Shown: one piece after another, positions 1 through 11,555 of the stretch
Numbering within the stretch: position 1 is the first letter of the stretch
How the letters are laid out: each line of letters opens with the position of its first letter
Assembly: GCA_000827265.1 (NCBI GenBank)
Contig: KN834792.1
Location: 186,001-250,000 of the forward strand
Direction: 5' to 3'
DNA length: 64,000 nucleotides
Origin: Collybiopsis luxurians FD-317 M1
Taxonomy: Eukaryota; Basidiomycota; Agaricomycetes; Agaricales; Omphalotaceae
Position numbers and translations under genes: made by a program
Notes under the pieces: model-generated
Databases searched by the model: none
Told to the model about the DNA's origin: nothing
The model's input: the letters and a program-made list of their open reading frames with translations, nothing else

Positions 1-20
1 GACTGTCCGAATGAATCATA

Positions 21-2909
21 TCAAATGTAATTTTTCAAGTACTGGACAATATTCTCATTACCTTGTGCAATTGCTGCCTCCATAACACTCCCATATTGCC
101 CTCCTTTGAGATTGACATCTGCACCTTTCGCCAACAGATATTGTATGATAGCCAAACTTCCTTTGGATGCAGATGCAGCTGCCTGAAGTGCTGTTCCATG
201 TATACCTCCCTGAGTATTAACATTTGCTCCTTGTCCAATCAAAAATTCAACAACACCTATATTCTGATAATAACAGGCCGCTTGCAATGGGGTTCCATAT
301 TTCCCTCCTTGCACATTAACATCTGCACCTTCTTGCACCAGTAATTTTACAATATCAAAGCTAACTATAGCTGCTGCTTGCAGTGCAGTCCCATATTCCC
401 CTCCTTGTATTGCTACATTTGCACCCCTGGACAGTAAAAATTGGACAATATCCAAATATCCTTGTCTAGATGCCGCTTGAAGTGATGTTCCATATTGGCC
501 ACCTTCTATATTGACATTGGCACCATTGTCCACAAGAAATTTGACAATGGTAAACTTTTTATGGGTTGCTGCTGCTTGAAGTGCATTTCCATATTGCCCT
601 CCTTGCAAGTTGACATCAGCCCCATTATCTGTGAGAAACTGGACAATATCCAGATTGCCTTCTTGTGACGCTACCTGAAGTGCACTTCCATATTCTCCAT
701 CTTGCATGTTCACATCTGCATTATTTTCAACTAGAAATTGAACTATATCTAATCTGCCTGCAGATGCTGCAGCTTGAAGTGCCGTCCCATATTCTCCACC
801 ACACATGTTGATATCTGCACCTTTTCCAACTAAAAATTTTACAGTGTCCAGTCTTTCATAATATGCTGCTGCTTGAAGTGCTGTCCCATGTTCTCCTGCT
901 ATCTCATTGATATATGCTCCTTTCTCAACTAGATATTTAACTACATCCAGCTTTCCAGTAGCCGCTATACGGAGTGGAGTGTTATGATCACCTGATACTA
1001 GGTTGACATCAGCACCCTGTTCAACAAGATATTGAACAATGTCTAATCTTTCATTGTATGCAGCTGCTTGGATTGCATTTCCATAAAACCCTCCCTTCTC
1101 ATTTACATTGGCTCCATTTTCAAGTAATATTCTGATTACATCTAAATGACCCAAGTTGGAAGCATCATGTAATGCAGTAGGATACACCTTATGAAGATCT
1201 GGAAATGCTGATTCTTCCAATTTAGATAATTCGATGATTTTAAGTAGTGGCATTTTCTTATTAGCTCTGACAGACTTGATCCAATAGTCTCTGGTCATCT
1301 CTATGTCAATTTGATGCCATACTCTCCAATTTCCCTTGATCATCCATTGTGAGAGAACGGAGGGCCAAATTTCACAGCCATAGCTATCATTCTCATTGAT
1401 TTCCATGAAAGCATTCCACATTGTTTGTTGCAATGACTTTAAATAAGGTTGGAGGATTGTACTGTATATAGACATTGATGCATTCCATGTTATTCGATCA
1501 TGAAGATATTCCAGATCCAGTTTGAAAACACCATGAAGAGCCTGAACAACAATCCTTTGGATTGATTGATTTGATTGCAATGTACAAAGCCATGCCAGAA
1601 TGCTCCCAAGACCATGATGAATTGTGTTTTCTGAGGTAAGCAACTCAAGCTCAGCCTCTTTCAATGACCTTTTGTTGAAAGTAGGATAAGGTGTGTTCAA
1701 TTTGTTAAAGGTCTTGAAGTATGAGGAGTGCCTCCAGTCAACCGAGGCAACAAATGAAAATAACTTTCTCAATGCTTGAAAACACATCCACCTTGCAATG
1801 CTTAATGGATGAAGAATATACTGCATAGGTTTAAAAAGCAGTTGTATTCTATAAGGACAAGCCAGGTTGAACTGAGGGATAACAATGCTCAGTAAATACA
1901 TTGAAAATGCAAGGGTAGTGATTGATACAACAATCCAACACAATGAATGATGTAACTCAGAAACATACAAAGCGAGGCCGATAAAGAAAAGAGCTAGTGA
2001 TGCGTGAAGAATGAGTGGTAAAGTTGCAATAACTGCCGAAACTTTCCATTTCTGAAATCCTTCAAATCTAAACTGGCGAATAAGTGCCCGTTCTTTAGCA
2101 TTTCCAGATAAAATGGAGCTATAAGCCTGAAGCCACTGTTTGGCTAATACAGAAAGAAGAGCAGTAGAAAGTGAAAGTGAAAGGCTGCCAAAAAATAAGC
2201 CATTTATCCAAACATCAGCCCCACTAGGGGACGCAGTGTTTAAATTGACAGCGGAGGGTGGAATGAGACTAATTGCCGTCTCATTTCCCACTGCTCGTAG
2301 TACTTTCACCTGCTCATCTAGCAATGTAGCAATAATATAATTGTAATTAGGCTGAAGAGAGTCTAGAGTTGAGACCACAAATGAAGTGACAACAGCAGAG
2401 AAGAGTGCTGCCTGTTCAACATGACTGAGTTCATTTCCGAAAAGCTAATGCAAAAAGTGAGAATGATACTTACAAACACTAAGAGAGAGTCAATAGTATC
2501 CTTGAAACTTCTTAACATTTCATCATCATAGCTTTCTGCTTCATCAAGATATACTTTCCAGACACGGGCATTATCCTTAATTTCATCACCCAATGGATCT
2601 GGAGCATATTTTTCTTCGTAGTCGTAGGAGCGAGTTCCTGCACCCAGATTAACAATTTCAGTCCACTCAATTGTAATGACTGAGCTTACCACAGTATGGA
2701 GATTGAGTAGATGGAAGTATACCCAACAGGCGTGAGTGTTGATCTTCCTTCTTCGTCTTCGATGGCTTCGAATGCTGCCTAGGCAAGTGAGTGGGTTGAG
2801 CACCATAATCGCCAGAATCTTGGCCTTCTCCATTATCGTGCATATCAACTGCAACAAATGCATTGTGAATGGATTCTTCTGATTGATTTGATGTAGTAGT
2901 CTGTTGCAT
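21..2909 (-). CDS. DUF6535 membrane domain fused to 12 ankyrin repeats
   Basis: Three exons on the minus strand (2909-2690, 2637-2474, 2411-21; introns 52 and 62 nt, phases consistent) give about 924 residues. Residues about 95-310 match the mushroom DUF6535 domain: the WKVYLDEAESYD helix, the LFSAVVTSFV segment and several hydrophobic helices. After a linker of roughly 200 residues come about 12 ankyrin repeats to the C-terminus, each of the form GTALQAAA..LDIVQFL..GADVN.QGG. Ankyrin repeats of this regular type are known from basidiomycete NLR-like proteins and usually mediate protein binding; a role in recognition or scaffolding at a membrane is inference. The first in-frame ATG (2909) was chosen; the frame stays open upstream without another ATG. 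A TATA box lies about 105 bp upstream. No catalytic motif is visible. Confidence 0.82.
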
Positions 2910-3002
2910 GTTTGAATTTTCGACTTGTAGCGCGTGCAGGTTGACGCGAAAGTAATTTGAAGGCAACCTTGGTGGGGGTGGATGCGTGTCAGGGGCAGCC
3001 AA

Positions 3003-3466
3003 ATGCTTGACCTTTTATACAGCTTTCAAATATATACACACATCATTATTAATCGTTAGTGTATAGTCTATCAACAGTCTGCTTATAGGAAGCTATATAA
3101 AGCTGACAGCCGCGAGGCCAGGTGGGCACGACATATGGAATAAACGTGGCTGCTGTAAAGTACCGCATACAGCAATACAGTATGGACAGCAGCAGGTCGC
3201 CCCTTCAACAGCTTCTTCCTGCATCTGACTCTTGTTATCGAGTATATTTGATTTAATGCCTGCCCAAAGCGCCTTTCAGCTACTTCGCTATCATCTATCC
3301 CCTCATGTACGGAAGCCATCACCTAACACCACCTCAAGCGCAATCTCCTCGTGAGTTCATTCTACAAGTGATAATCAATTGAAGTCGGCGATGCATTTAA
3401 CCTTTCCTTAGATCGTCCTTGATTACCAAAAATGTGGAGTCAACGGATAATTGTGATAATCCAGAG
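3003..3466. other. Intergenic region between divergent genes
   Basis: Separates the minus-strand ankyrin gene from the plus-strand adenylating-enzyme fragment. Apart from the TATA box at 3012-3019 I see no gene, RNA or repeat. No ATG exon that joins in phase to the fragment downstream could be found here. Confidence 0.4.
3012..3019 (-). promoter_or_regulatory. TATA box of the DUF6535-ankyrin gene
   Basis: A perfect TATAAAAG on the minus strand, 103-110 bp before the chosen ATG at 2909. It would place transcription start near 2985 and supports the downstream ATG as start. Confidence 0.5.
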
Positions 3467-3966
3467 ATGCAGAAGGCACACTCGCTCGCAGAGAGGGAGG
3501 CTGAGTCTCAACTACCGAATCTTGTGAAAGGCGACGGAGAATTCGAAACTGAAAACGGCCTGCGATGCGACGCCAAGTAAGCTCTCGCACATATTAACCT
3601 AATCGCTTCAAGTTAAATATTATGCGCAGGTCCATCGAAGACAACGCCAGAGCCGCGTGTGGTTTGTTAATATCAGAGTGTATCGTGATTGGCAAAGGGC
3701 GCCCCTCCCCGGTCCTCCTCGTAGAGACAGATTCCGAGATGGAAGAGTCCAAGCTGAAGAGGGAAATATTGCGCAAGACTCGACATTTCCACTCTCGGAG
3801 GTACCTTCATGAAAGAATCACCTCAGTAAAAATGATTGTCGTGGTTCCGAGAGGTACTTTTCCACGAAGTACCAAAGAGGACTCTGATACCATACGAAAG
3901 GAGCTTGAGGCGAAATTCAAAGCTGAACTTGATCGATTGTACAGATTGAAATGTACAATGATTTAA
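3467..3966 (+). CDS. Orphan C-terminal fragment of an AMP-binding (adenylate-forming) enzyme
   Basis: Two exons (3467-3576, 3630-3966; 53-nt intron) encode about 148 residues. The segment from ENGLRCDAKSIEDNARA through ISECIVIGKGRPSPVLLVE to VVVPRGTFPRSTKE looks like the C-terminal subdomain of fungal adenylate-forming (ANL superfamily, NRPS-like) enzymes. There GRPSP and the basic PRT/PRS segment follow the adenylation core. The large N-terminal AMP-binding core and any carrier or reductase domain are absent from the preceding sequence, so this cannot be an active adenylating enzyme alone. The frame is open upstream of the ATG at 3467 but no convincing upstream exon joins in phase. It is either a gene remnant that still looks intact or a small repurposed gene. 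The family call rests on motif recognition. Confidence 0.45.
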
Positions 3967-4000
3967 CATATAGTATGCATGATTTTCATTTATCTTTTAT

Positions 4001-4094
4001 GGGGGTATAGCTCAGCTGGGAGAGCAGCAGACTGAAGTTGCGATAGAAAACATTTGTGTTCTGAAGGTCCCGCGTTCGATCCGCGGTACCCCCA
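4001..4094 (+). tRNA. tRNA-Phe (GAA) with a 21-nt intron
   Basis: The acceptor stem GGGGGTA (4001-4007) pairs with TACCCCC (4087-4093), followed by discriminator A. The D arm GCTC...GAGC, anticodon loop with CTGAAG (anticodon GAA) and T arm CCGCG-TTCGATC-CGCGG are all present. An insertion of about 21 nt one base 3' of the anticodon is at the canonical tRNA intron position. The outermost anticodon-stem pair (27:43) would be G-A rather than Watson-Crick. Confidence 0.93.
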
Positions 4095-4444
4095 TAATCA
4101 ACCCATAATCAATGGGTTCTTCATGTTTTTGCGTGGACTGGTGGCCCAGTCTTGCGAAGCAGTACCAGGCATCGGAAATGGCGGATACTCAGAAAACCTA
4201 CCGACCAATACTTGACAACACTCCTCCACTCCTCTTTCCCACTAATGAACAGTGCTAAACTGACATCATGTTCCATCTGCAAGCAAGAGAAAAAAGAGGA
4301 AATAGATATTATTTTACTGCAGCATGACAATTATACAGATCGCGCTCCCCCGCATTGTACAACCTAACTCCCTTTGCCAGCACTCTTTATATTTCGAGGT
4401 GCACGCGAGCCAGATATCCAGCATAGATCTCCCAATGTACAACA

Positions 4445-6367
4445 CTACGCTTTCTTCTTAAGCGCACGTGTGGTAGCGAATAGCACGCTATCAAAGAGTT
4501 GGGCAACAGTGAGGACTCCTCCGATGATGGCGCATGTCCTATCAGATGATATAGCAAGGAGATAGAAAGTCGAGATGAGATGAGGGGAGACCACAGCAGA
4601 CAGCCGAGGAATGGAACACGGAAGCAGTTCAAAGGTAAGAATAAGAATAGTCACTGGTCAGCCGCAAATGTCAAACTGGTTCGACGAGTTACTTACGAGG
4701 TAATAAAGTGTGCAAATGATTGTCTAGTGTCGGTATGTACAACAAGAATTGGCGAGATCTCAAAATTAAAGAAAACACCTGCAGGAAAGATGAGTTGATT
4801 GTAAAAAAAAGCAATTCAAAGCAAACGCGTAAATAACGTAGGATACGTCGAAGTCGAAATGTATGCATTGTCGAGTATGGAGGGGAGGAAAGCGATTTCA
4901 CTCACCAGGAACCCCATAGATCCCATGTTGCAAGTGCACACCTTGGGGAGTATCGCCTAATGCACCTTCAGAAATATCTCGTTCGAAGTGTGTCACGCTG
5001 TATTGGTGGGAGCGGAGCTGTATCCAGGAACCAAGGTCAGTTGAGAAAGAAGGGGAGAAGGAGCGGAGAAAAGGGACGTGCAGTTTGATCATCGAGAGTT
5101 CTGAAATGTGTTGACACGACCTTTAAGAAATATTGGAACATATATTTGGCTTTGTTGGTCTATTTAGGAGCGCGGTTAGTCAACGAGGAAGAGAATATGC
5201 TGAACGGGCGTACTCACTGTACGCTCAAAGTTATCCAAAGGCTGTGTGAGTCCAAGACGCTTCCTCATTGCGTTGGTGACCTTGGCTTTGCGATAATTGT
5301 AATCATCGTCGCCTGTGACGCGCGCGGTATTTTAGTACGTTTTGCCAATCGCCAGCCCGGAGAACTCACTCTCAAATGACAACTCGTGGATTGTATGGGA
5401 GTAGTCATGTCTATTTCCGTCTTCTCGGACGTAAGGCACTAACTCGTAAATGTCGCGCTGGCTGCTTTGGAACGACTTGCCCGGGGATAGATGGACGTTG
5501 CCAGTAACCTTGTTGACACGAATGCGGCCGACGATATGACAACCTTCATTGGCTTGTTCTTTCAACTTGTCCAGCCATCCTTCGTTCTTACACTAAAGAC
5601 AAATGCGCAATAGCAGACGATCAAGCTCCGGACGGTTGAGAGCGAACAGAACTACGCACTTGCTCGATGACGTCGGGATTCGAGAAACTCCAGCCCTTCT
5701 GAACATACGCGGTCCTGACCTCCTCACAGGTATTACAACATCCACTTTCTGGTTCCTTCCCACCATAGCATGAACCACAATAATCCGCTGGCTTCGGTTC
5801 ATTGTGTTTGTCAATATCGTTCTGTAACCCTGTGACAGTTGTGCCACGAATCTGCTTCCCGTAAGAGTCGAGACGCGTTTTGCGCATACTGTGAGAGACG
5901 TCTGTCTGTGTTTCGCCACTAATGTCCATTACATCCACGTTGAGGACTAGGCAAAATTATAGACGAACGGTAAACGGTTAAAGAATGTGGATAAATGGGC
6001 ACACGACCTACGGTAACAAGGGACCCTTGGGAAGGTGATATTCATTCTCAAGCTCAACTTCTCTCCCCTGCTCTTGTCTACGATTAAAGATGTGTCGGTG
6101 TATACCCTTCGATAGTCCATGAATTCCATGAGAGTAAATGATAGTATAATTGCAGCGGATAAAAGGGTTACTGTTGGTTGCAGATTAGCTAAAACGAACC
6201 CCCATAAACAATGTAAAACGTACGGAAAGCGCCAGTACGGGTTTTGACCTTGACATCGTCGGTGGTCTGGAAGAGACGTTAGATATTTGCTCCATTGGAA
6301 TGCGCAAGTGGTGCACCTTTCCGAAGGCGTCAACGCCCTTCAAGTTGGCCAGAAAACCCTTGGCCAT
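4445..6367 (-). CDS. ERV46: Erv46/ERGIC3-family ER-Golgi cargo receptor, copy 1
   Basis: Ten exons on the minus strand: 6367-6317, 6266-6224, 6170-6012, 5946-5660, 5592-5370, 5312-5218, 5159-5082, 5017-4906, 4778-4697, 4538-4445. They encode about 407 residues, the usual ERGIC3 length. It starts MAKGFLANLKGVDAFGK; a transmembrane segment (LTLLSAAIILSF) follows, then the lumenal CGSCYGG...CCNTCEEVR cysteine motif, NKVTGNVHLSPGKSFQ, KYMFQYFLKVV, and the C-terminal TM STCAIIGGVLTVAQ ending in KKKA. Erv46 works with Erv41 as a retrieval/cargo receptor cycling in COPII and COPI vesicles. Seven of the ten exons have the same length as in the paralogue at 13655-15435. One intron (5018-5081) begins GC instead of GT at the conserved site. 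No stop codon or frameshift is seen, so it is probably functional if that intron is spliced. Confidence 0.9.
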
Positions 6368-6926
6368 TGTACAAATGAATGAAGAATAGTGAAGAAGAAA
6401 CTATAGGGCCCGGGTTAAAGCTGAAATTTGAGCGGCATATGGTGCCCTTGGGCAAAGCAGTGACGACGTGGCGTTACAGGCGGGCGCTTAGTATGCCAAA
6501 TGCGGATATGTGCCGGTAAATTTCTCATATTCAGACATCCCGCATAGCAAGGGACTGTCAGTGTTAAACGTTCCTCAGACGGCTGTGGTACCATATCTGA
6601 TCATATACTAACCACCTTGTTGACCGTTTCTCCGTACAGCGTTCGACGTCGCCAACTTTGAGAGAACGAGGTCCTGTTTTACTCGGATACCGGTCGTACT
6701 TCAAGTATAGTAGTTCTTGAAAGCTGTTTTGATACCGTATCCGATAACTTGAAGGGGTTAAGCAGTGAATATGTAAAAGTGTGTGTTTCTCCCTGACAGA
6801 TAAAAACACTCTGGTCGACGCTAGCCAAACATTCTCATATTGATACAGAGTTCCCTGAGCCCTACCTACAGTCATACTCCTTCAGAACACATTCTGGAGT
6901 AAATACAAATAATATAGAAACATTAA
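6368..6926. other. Intergenic, no feature seen
   Basis: About 560 bp between the start of Erv46 copy 1 and the end of the F-box gene. It holds only short open frames with no family resemblance. It should contain the Erv46 promoter, but no clear TATA box was identified. Confidence 0.4.
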
Positions 6927-8282
6927 TTATGAGGATAGAGAGGATAAGTTGCCATATTTCCTATAGGGATTACCATTCACGAATCGACTCTCCGTCTCCG
7001 AGGTAACAGGAAGCCCATCGAGGAAGGAAACCACCGTACTATGAGAGCTCCAAAGTCCCTGCACCGATACCGTTTCCAAAACACAATCTGACCGAAGTAA
7101 CATCCCCTTCAGAGCGACAGTGGAACTTCTCGCCTCTCCCGGAAGTCGATTTCTCGCTCGCCATGATAGTCGAATTTTCATATGCTTGAGACTGGGTAAA
7201 AAAACATTGTTCCACATACCGTCGGGAAAATCTCGTCCTGATATTGGGACACTCAAGGTCAAGAGTTGAGTGTGATAAAAACTGGTTTTGTACGATGTCG
7301 AAGGTAGACCACCATCCTCGTAGTATTCATGCAATTCTAAACGCTGTAAGTGTGGAGATTTTTCAAGCAACGTCGAAATTGAGCCATTGATACGTAAGTG
7401 ATCGACAACTAAAACAACCAAATGGCTCAAATCTATTGCATCTCCAGTCGACAGATGGGATATACGGAGAGTATGAAGACGAGGGCAGACAAGGAAAATT
7501 TGAGAAAAAGGGCTTTGAGTGGGAAGGTCGAGAGAGTGGCGGAGCTGGAGATGCAGCTCCTCAAGCAAGGGAAACTCAGAAGACCGAGTATCCTGGTGCC
7601 AGGTTCTCCACAATCTATCACGGAACTGATCCACATCCTGGTCTCTGTCAAGAAAAAGCTCCAGTTCTAGCCTTTTCCATCTCCGTGCTTGGTATATAAT
7701 TACATCTAGAACATCGAGGTCGGCACGATGAAGGAAAGGACGATTGGGTACATAGATAATATCTATAAAAAGATACAGCGGAACATGGGTTCCCGAGCGC
7801 AGAATGCACTCCTTTTCGAAGTCCCTGGCCCTAGGCATAGTACAGTTATCCGCAAAATTTGCGAAAGTTAACCGCATAGCAGACCAGAGGGTAGGTAATG
7901 CAAGAGCTAGGGTGCGCCACCAAGAGCAAACCCAAGTAAGCTTCAATACCGGGTTGGTGGTATTGGTATATATCCGACGGTTTCCCATGTGAATCGGTTC
8001 GTCAGCAACGAACAAGAAAATCTCGCTCAAAATTTCCAAGGGAAGTGTTCGAATAGGGGAGAATAGTAGAGATTGCAGACAGGCAGTGAGTTTAGTGAGT
8101 TGGGGGTTATTTGGCGCATTACAATCTCGAACTTCATCATGGGTGCGCTCAAGAAGAGCCTGCAACTGGGAGCGATCGGCAGATAAAGTTGGGATGTCAT
8201 TGATTCTGCATCGGGCAAGAACTCTCCGGTATGTTTTGTTGTATGAAGTCCGCCTATTAGGTCGAGCTGAATCAACTGTCAT
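6927..8282 (-). CDS. F-box-like domain protein
   Basis: A single-exon ATG-initiated frame of 451 residues. Residues about 75-145 carry the mushroom F-box-like signature: SPIRTLPLEILSEIFLFV, then the LTWVCSWWRTLALALPTLWSAMRL helix. A short coiled-coil-like segment precedes it (SQLQALLERTHDEV). The remainder is leucine-rich with repeated LxLRISHL- and LQRLELHEY-like strands, typical of the divergent leucine-rich part of these proteins. F-box proteins link substrates to SCF ubiquitin ligases through Skp1; the substrate is unknown. This is a large, fast-evolving family in Agaricomycetes. No intron, truncation or frameshift is seen. The upstream neighbour is the APC/C activator gene, but no functional link is implied. 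Confidence 0.85.
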   Translation of the reverse strand: MTVDSARPNRRTSYNKTYRRVLARCRINDIPTLSADRSQLQALLERTHDEVRDCNAPNNPQLTKLTACLQSLLFSPIRTLPLEILSEIFLFVADEPIHMGNRRIYTNTTNPVLKLTWVCSWWRTLALALPTLWSAMRLTFANFADNCTMPRARDFEKECILRSGTHVPLYLFIDIIYVPNRPFLHRADLDVLDVIIYQARRWKRLELELFLDRDQDVDQFRDRLWRTWHQDTRSSEFPLLEELHLQLRHSLDLPTQSPFSQIFLVCPRLHTLRISHLSTGDAIDLSHLVVLVVDHLRINGSISTLLEKSPHLQRLELHEYYEDGGLPSTSYKTSFYHTQLLTLSVPISGRDFPDGMWNNVFLPSLKHMKIRLSWRARNRLPGEARSSTVALKGMLLRSDCVLETVSVQGLWSSHSTVVSFLDGLPVTSETESRFVNGNPYRKYGNLSSLSS

Positions 8283-8968
8283 AGACTGAGAAACAAAGTT
8301 AGGTCAGGCGCGTCCGACGTGAAGGTAATATCGAGTTTCTTACTTTGGGTTCTGTACCTGTAACCACATCGGTTGCAGGCAAATGACAAACCAAAGACTT
8401 ACAGACATAGGATAACGATTTCGAGAAACTAATCATACCCCAGATTCAAGAATTTGTGGCACTGGTAGGACGGCCAATGATGGTAGGAGGAAGGAAATGT
8501 GAGGGAAAGAGGCGCTCGTTGCACGGCTTTCATTTAATAAAGCGGCCCACGGAATGGCACAGGAAGACTTTTCAAGTATCTGCGCGTCATAAACCGATGG
8601 AGTGTTCGTTACACTGTATTACAGATTATTTAATTTCCGAAGCGCGTCCTATCCTCAAGCGCAATGTGAGTACACCTTCCAACTGAGACCCGTGGATAAG
8701 TAAAGGTTTCGAAACAGTAGCAGAAAGACAACGATTACAAACAAATTTAATGAACGTTACAAATGAGAAAACCGGTAAAATAGTTAACCTATGTAAGTAG
8801 ATAATGTTATTAGTACTGCATGGTACCTTATGTACGAGAAGAAGGATAGATAGGTATATACATGTCGAGAACATGAATCAAACATAACACAGCTTTTTGG
8901 TTTGGACTTCCATAATTTGACAACAGTTGAAAATAGTCTTGGAGACAAAATTATAACATGAGAGCACA
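8283..8968. other. Intergenic, no feature seen
   Basis: About 690 bp between the F-box start and the Cdh1 stop codon. Only short shadow frames are present; no repeat, RNA gene or clear promoter motif was recognised. Confidence 0.4.
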
Positions 8969-10759
8969 TCACCGAATCAGTTTTCCATAGTCCAGTACGC
9001 TCCCTTCATTCGCCGAGTGAGGGAGTCGGTCAGGAAAGACATTCCAAAATCGCAGGGTTTGATCCCCGCTTCCGGTGACGATAGTGTCTCCTTTAGGACT
9101 CAGCGCAACGTATTGAACACGGTGAGTGTGGCCGACTAGAGAAGTCACAACTCTCTTTGTCGGATACTTCCAGATACAGATTTGGTTCGCGGTGGTAGGC
9201 AAACCATACCCATGGGTCGAGACAAGTTCGTGGGTATTTTTAGACCACAAGAGACTGCATACCTTTGCATAGAAGCGTCAGTTAGACAGGTCACCCAAAA
9301 GCTGCAGTAGCAACTCACTTGGCTCCCGGTATTGATTTCATCCAGCATCGTCCCAACCGAGGTATTCCAAAATCGAAGACACCGATCCTGCGAGCCACTA
9401 CCCGATGCCAGCACCGCCGAAACGTGAGGATTCCAAGCAAGGGCTCTGACGGCAGCCTTAGTTTTATAGAATTTGAACAATGGGCCATCAGTGCCACACG
9501 ATGCACTGCTGGAGTGCCGTGCGATAGAACTCGATCCAAGCCTTGATTCAGGGTCTCTCATCGAGGCTTTAAGGTCCCATACACAGACCCTACCATCGTT
9601 TCCACCGCTTGCCAACATGGAGCTATGAATCCCGTTATCCGAATTCCACTTCAGACCGCATACTTCTTGGGTATGACCGAGAGACCGTTTGAACGGTTTC
9701 ACAGATGAATCGCGAATGTCCCAGTGGTTGATAGAGTAGTCTCGCGAGCCTGAGGAAAGCGTACTTCCAGTCCAAGAAAGTACACCGATTCGTCGACCAT
9801 CGTGAACATTGATATATTTTCGAACACGTTGAAGAGTCGAGACGTCATAAAGTTCCAAGTCGCCGTCAGCGGTCCCCACAGCTATCGTGGGGCTCTGAGA
9901 TGAGCTGATAATCAGACAAGCAACAGCACAAGAGCAGTCATAGATACGCACCGTTTGCATCCATGCTAATGAATAGTACCTATTCCGGGGAGAAGTGGGC
10001 AGCCTTTCCACTTTGCAGCCATCTGCCTTCCAAAAGTAAATTCCTTGCCGCAGACCGACAGCCAAGACACCGGAAGGAGACCAATCCAGAAGATTGGTGT
10101 AAAAGTCATCTTCGAGGTCCGGAGCGTCTAGAACTCTGTACGGAGAGTTTGGGACTTTTCGCACGAGAGGACGGGGTTGGTTCATCAACATACGCGTCTC
10201 CTGCTGAAGTGGACTGACTTGGTAGCTGTGATCCAGTGGGTTGTCCAGACATTCGGGTAGTTTATCAGCCTGAAATTTCGCAGGTGAATGATAGGCAATT
10301 ATCCGGCCAGTAGGAGAAGGTGTGCTAGCAAGTTCAGCCCGGAGTACAGACTTAAAAAGAACATTTGCTTGATCTATCGAGTGAATTCATGAGCTGAGAT
10401 TGTGTGGAGAAACAGTAGGATTTACCCTTCTCCGGGTCTGTATACCATCTGGCAGGAGTTGCAAAAGGGATTGCCTTGTCCGAATTCTCTTCGAGACTGT
10501 ATGAAGCCTGAATACTGTTCTGATCCCGGGATGGAACAAATCTGTCTCCCGTATCTGCGAGATAGCGAATTTTTTTGCGTTTAGTGGGGGTATTTGTGAT
10601 GTCCATTGCAGCTCCCGACAGCGTCTTCATCCTCTTCGCTGGGTTTTTGGTAGGGGAATCGTCGGTACGACGTCGCTTCTTTCGAGGCGATTTTTCATCT
10701 CTGACTTTGTGGAAAGCCTGAAGTCGTTTTCCGAACCGTGAATTTTTGAAGGACGACAT
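8969..10759 (-). CDS. CDH1: Cdh1/fizzy-related WD40 activator of the APC/C
   Basis: Four exons (10759-10426, 10373-9952, 9894-9319, 9262-8969) encode 541 residues. A C-box GDRFVPSR lies at about residues 71-78 after a basic N-terminus. LFKSVLRAEL follows, then a WD40 propeller starting SPYRVLDAPDLEDDFY and containing SSGSRDYSINHWDIR, GHTQEVCGLKW, SGGNDGRVCVWD and GSQVCSLLWSKNTHELVSTHGY. The protein ends in Ile-Arg, the IR tail that docks on APC/C subunits. VLDAPDLEDDFY, NTGSQVC, TGSGDQTLRFWNVF and the IR tail favour Cdh1 (fizzy-related) over Cdc20. Cdh1 recruits D-box and KEN substrates for ubiquitination in late mitosis and G1. The start at 10759 was preferred; an in-frame ATG at 10813 would add 18 residues. 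A divergent meiosis-specific paralogue cannot be excluded. Confidence 0.9.
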
Positions 10760-11073
10760 GATGGTCGTCGTTGAGGAAGAAATGCATGATGCTCCAACTG
10801 CGCAAGCGCGCATTCCGACTTGGCTACATGTGACCGTATCAACGGCGCAGCTATAACGTGAATGAAATCTCTTTCTTTAGTCTCATGCATCCACCGTCTT
10901 GAATCCAATAATGAACCTATCGCCTGTTTATCCACCCATGCCTTGACGCAAGAATTCTGGAGGTTCTGAATCAAACACCATGAAAGACGGTCTTCGCGCC
11001 TGAGGCCCCCATGAACGTAAATGGAGCACTGCCGGATGAGGGCTGCAGAGAACAAGATGCTGGTATGAGCGGG
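10760..11073. other. Intergenic upstream of Cdh1
   Basis: About 310 bp that should carry the Cdh1 promoter. No gene or clear motif was recognised. The left edge of the DUF6533 tandem duplication starts just after it. Confidence 0.35.
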
Positions 11074-11555
11074 AACTAAGTATGCACAGGAGTGCTATGA
11101 TTAGCAAACAAGCCGTGGAAGGAGGGATACGGGTTATCGGCGTTGGTAGAAGTTGAAGATACTTGCAATCATTGAACCGAAACCTTCAAGTAATTTTTCT
11201 AAAAATGAACTGGTGATAGCTATATTGGTGCCTGTTCGCCACAGTTCCAACCAGTCAGATACCAGCTTACAAGCTAGTTCTGAAGTATCTTTTCGCTTCG
11301 ACGACCTGTGAAGGATCGATCGATCTGAATATAGGAATCCTATATTTCGGAATTGTCGCAGTCGTCAATATAGCCGATACACCCATTTTCGCGGTAAGTC
11401 TTCTCCGGCTTCGTTAGCCGGGAAATGTAAGTTTAATCTTTGCTAGTCCTTAGCTGTTCATACTTTTGATACAGTCTCTCATCTTTAGGACTTCACAAAG
11501 AACCTGTTGCTTATACTGTCCAATGTATAAGCAGCGAGGAATCAAACTAGTCGCT
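11074..11555 (+). pseudogene. Truncated copy of a DUF6533-type membrane-protein gene
   Basis: Upstream copy of a tandem pair. Its first part (about 11074-11300) resembles the promoter region of the neighbouring copy (about 11576-12010), sharing GCACAGGAGTGCTATG, then AAGCCG.GGAAGGAGGG, and further on ATTGGT.CCTGTTCG. Its second part (about 11316-11555) resembles that copy's 3' exons (about 13040-13310), including ILYFGI.AVVN and a 9-nt exon followed by GTAAGT. Everything between, the N-terminal and middle exons, is missing, so the copy cannot encode a full protein. The preceding intron is also shortened to about 24 nt. It is best read as an internally deleted tandem duplicate, well diverged in sequence. 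Confidence 0.6.

Noticed and set aside
6564..6875. Minus-strand open frame of 103 codons before the F-box gene
   Set aside because: No recognisable motif and no conserved start context. Probably chance in the intergenic region.
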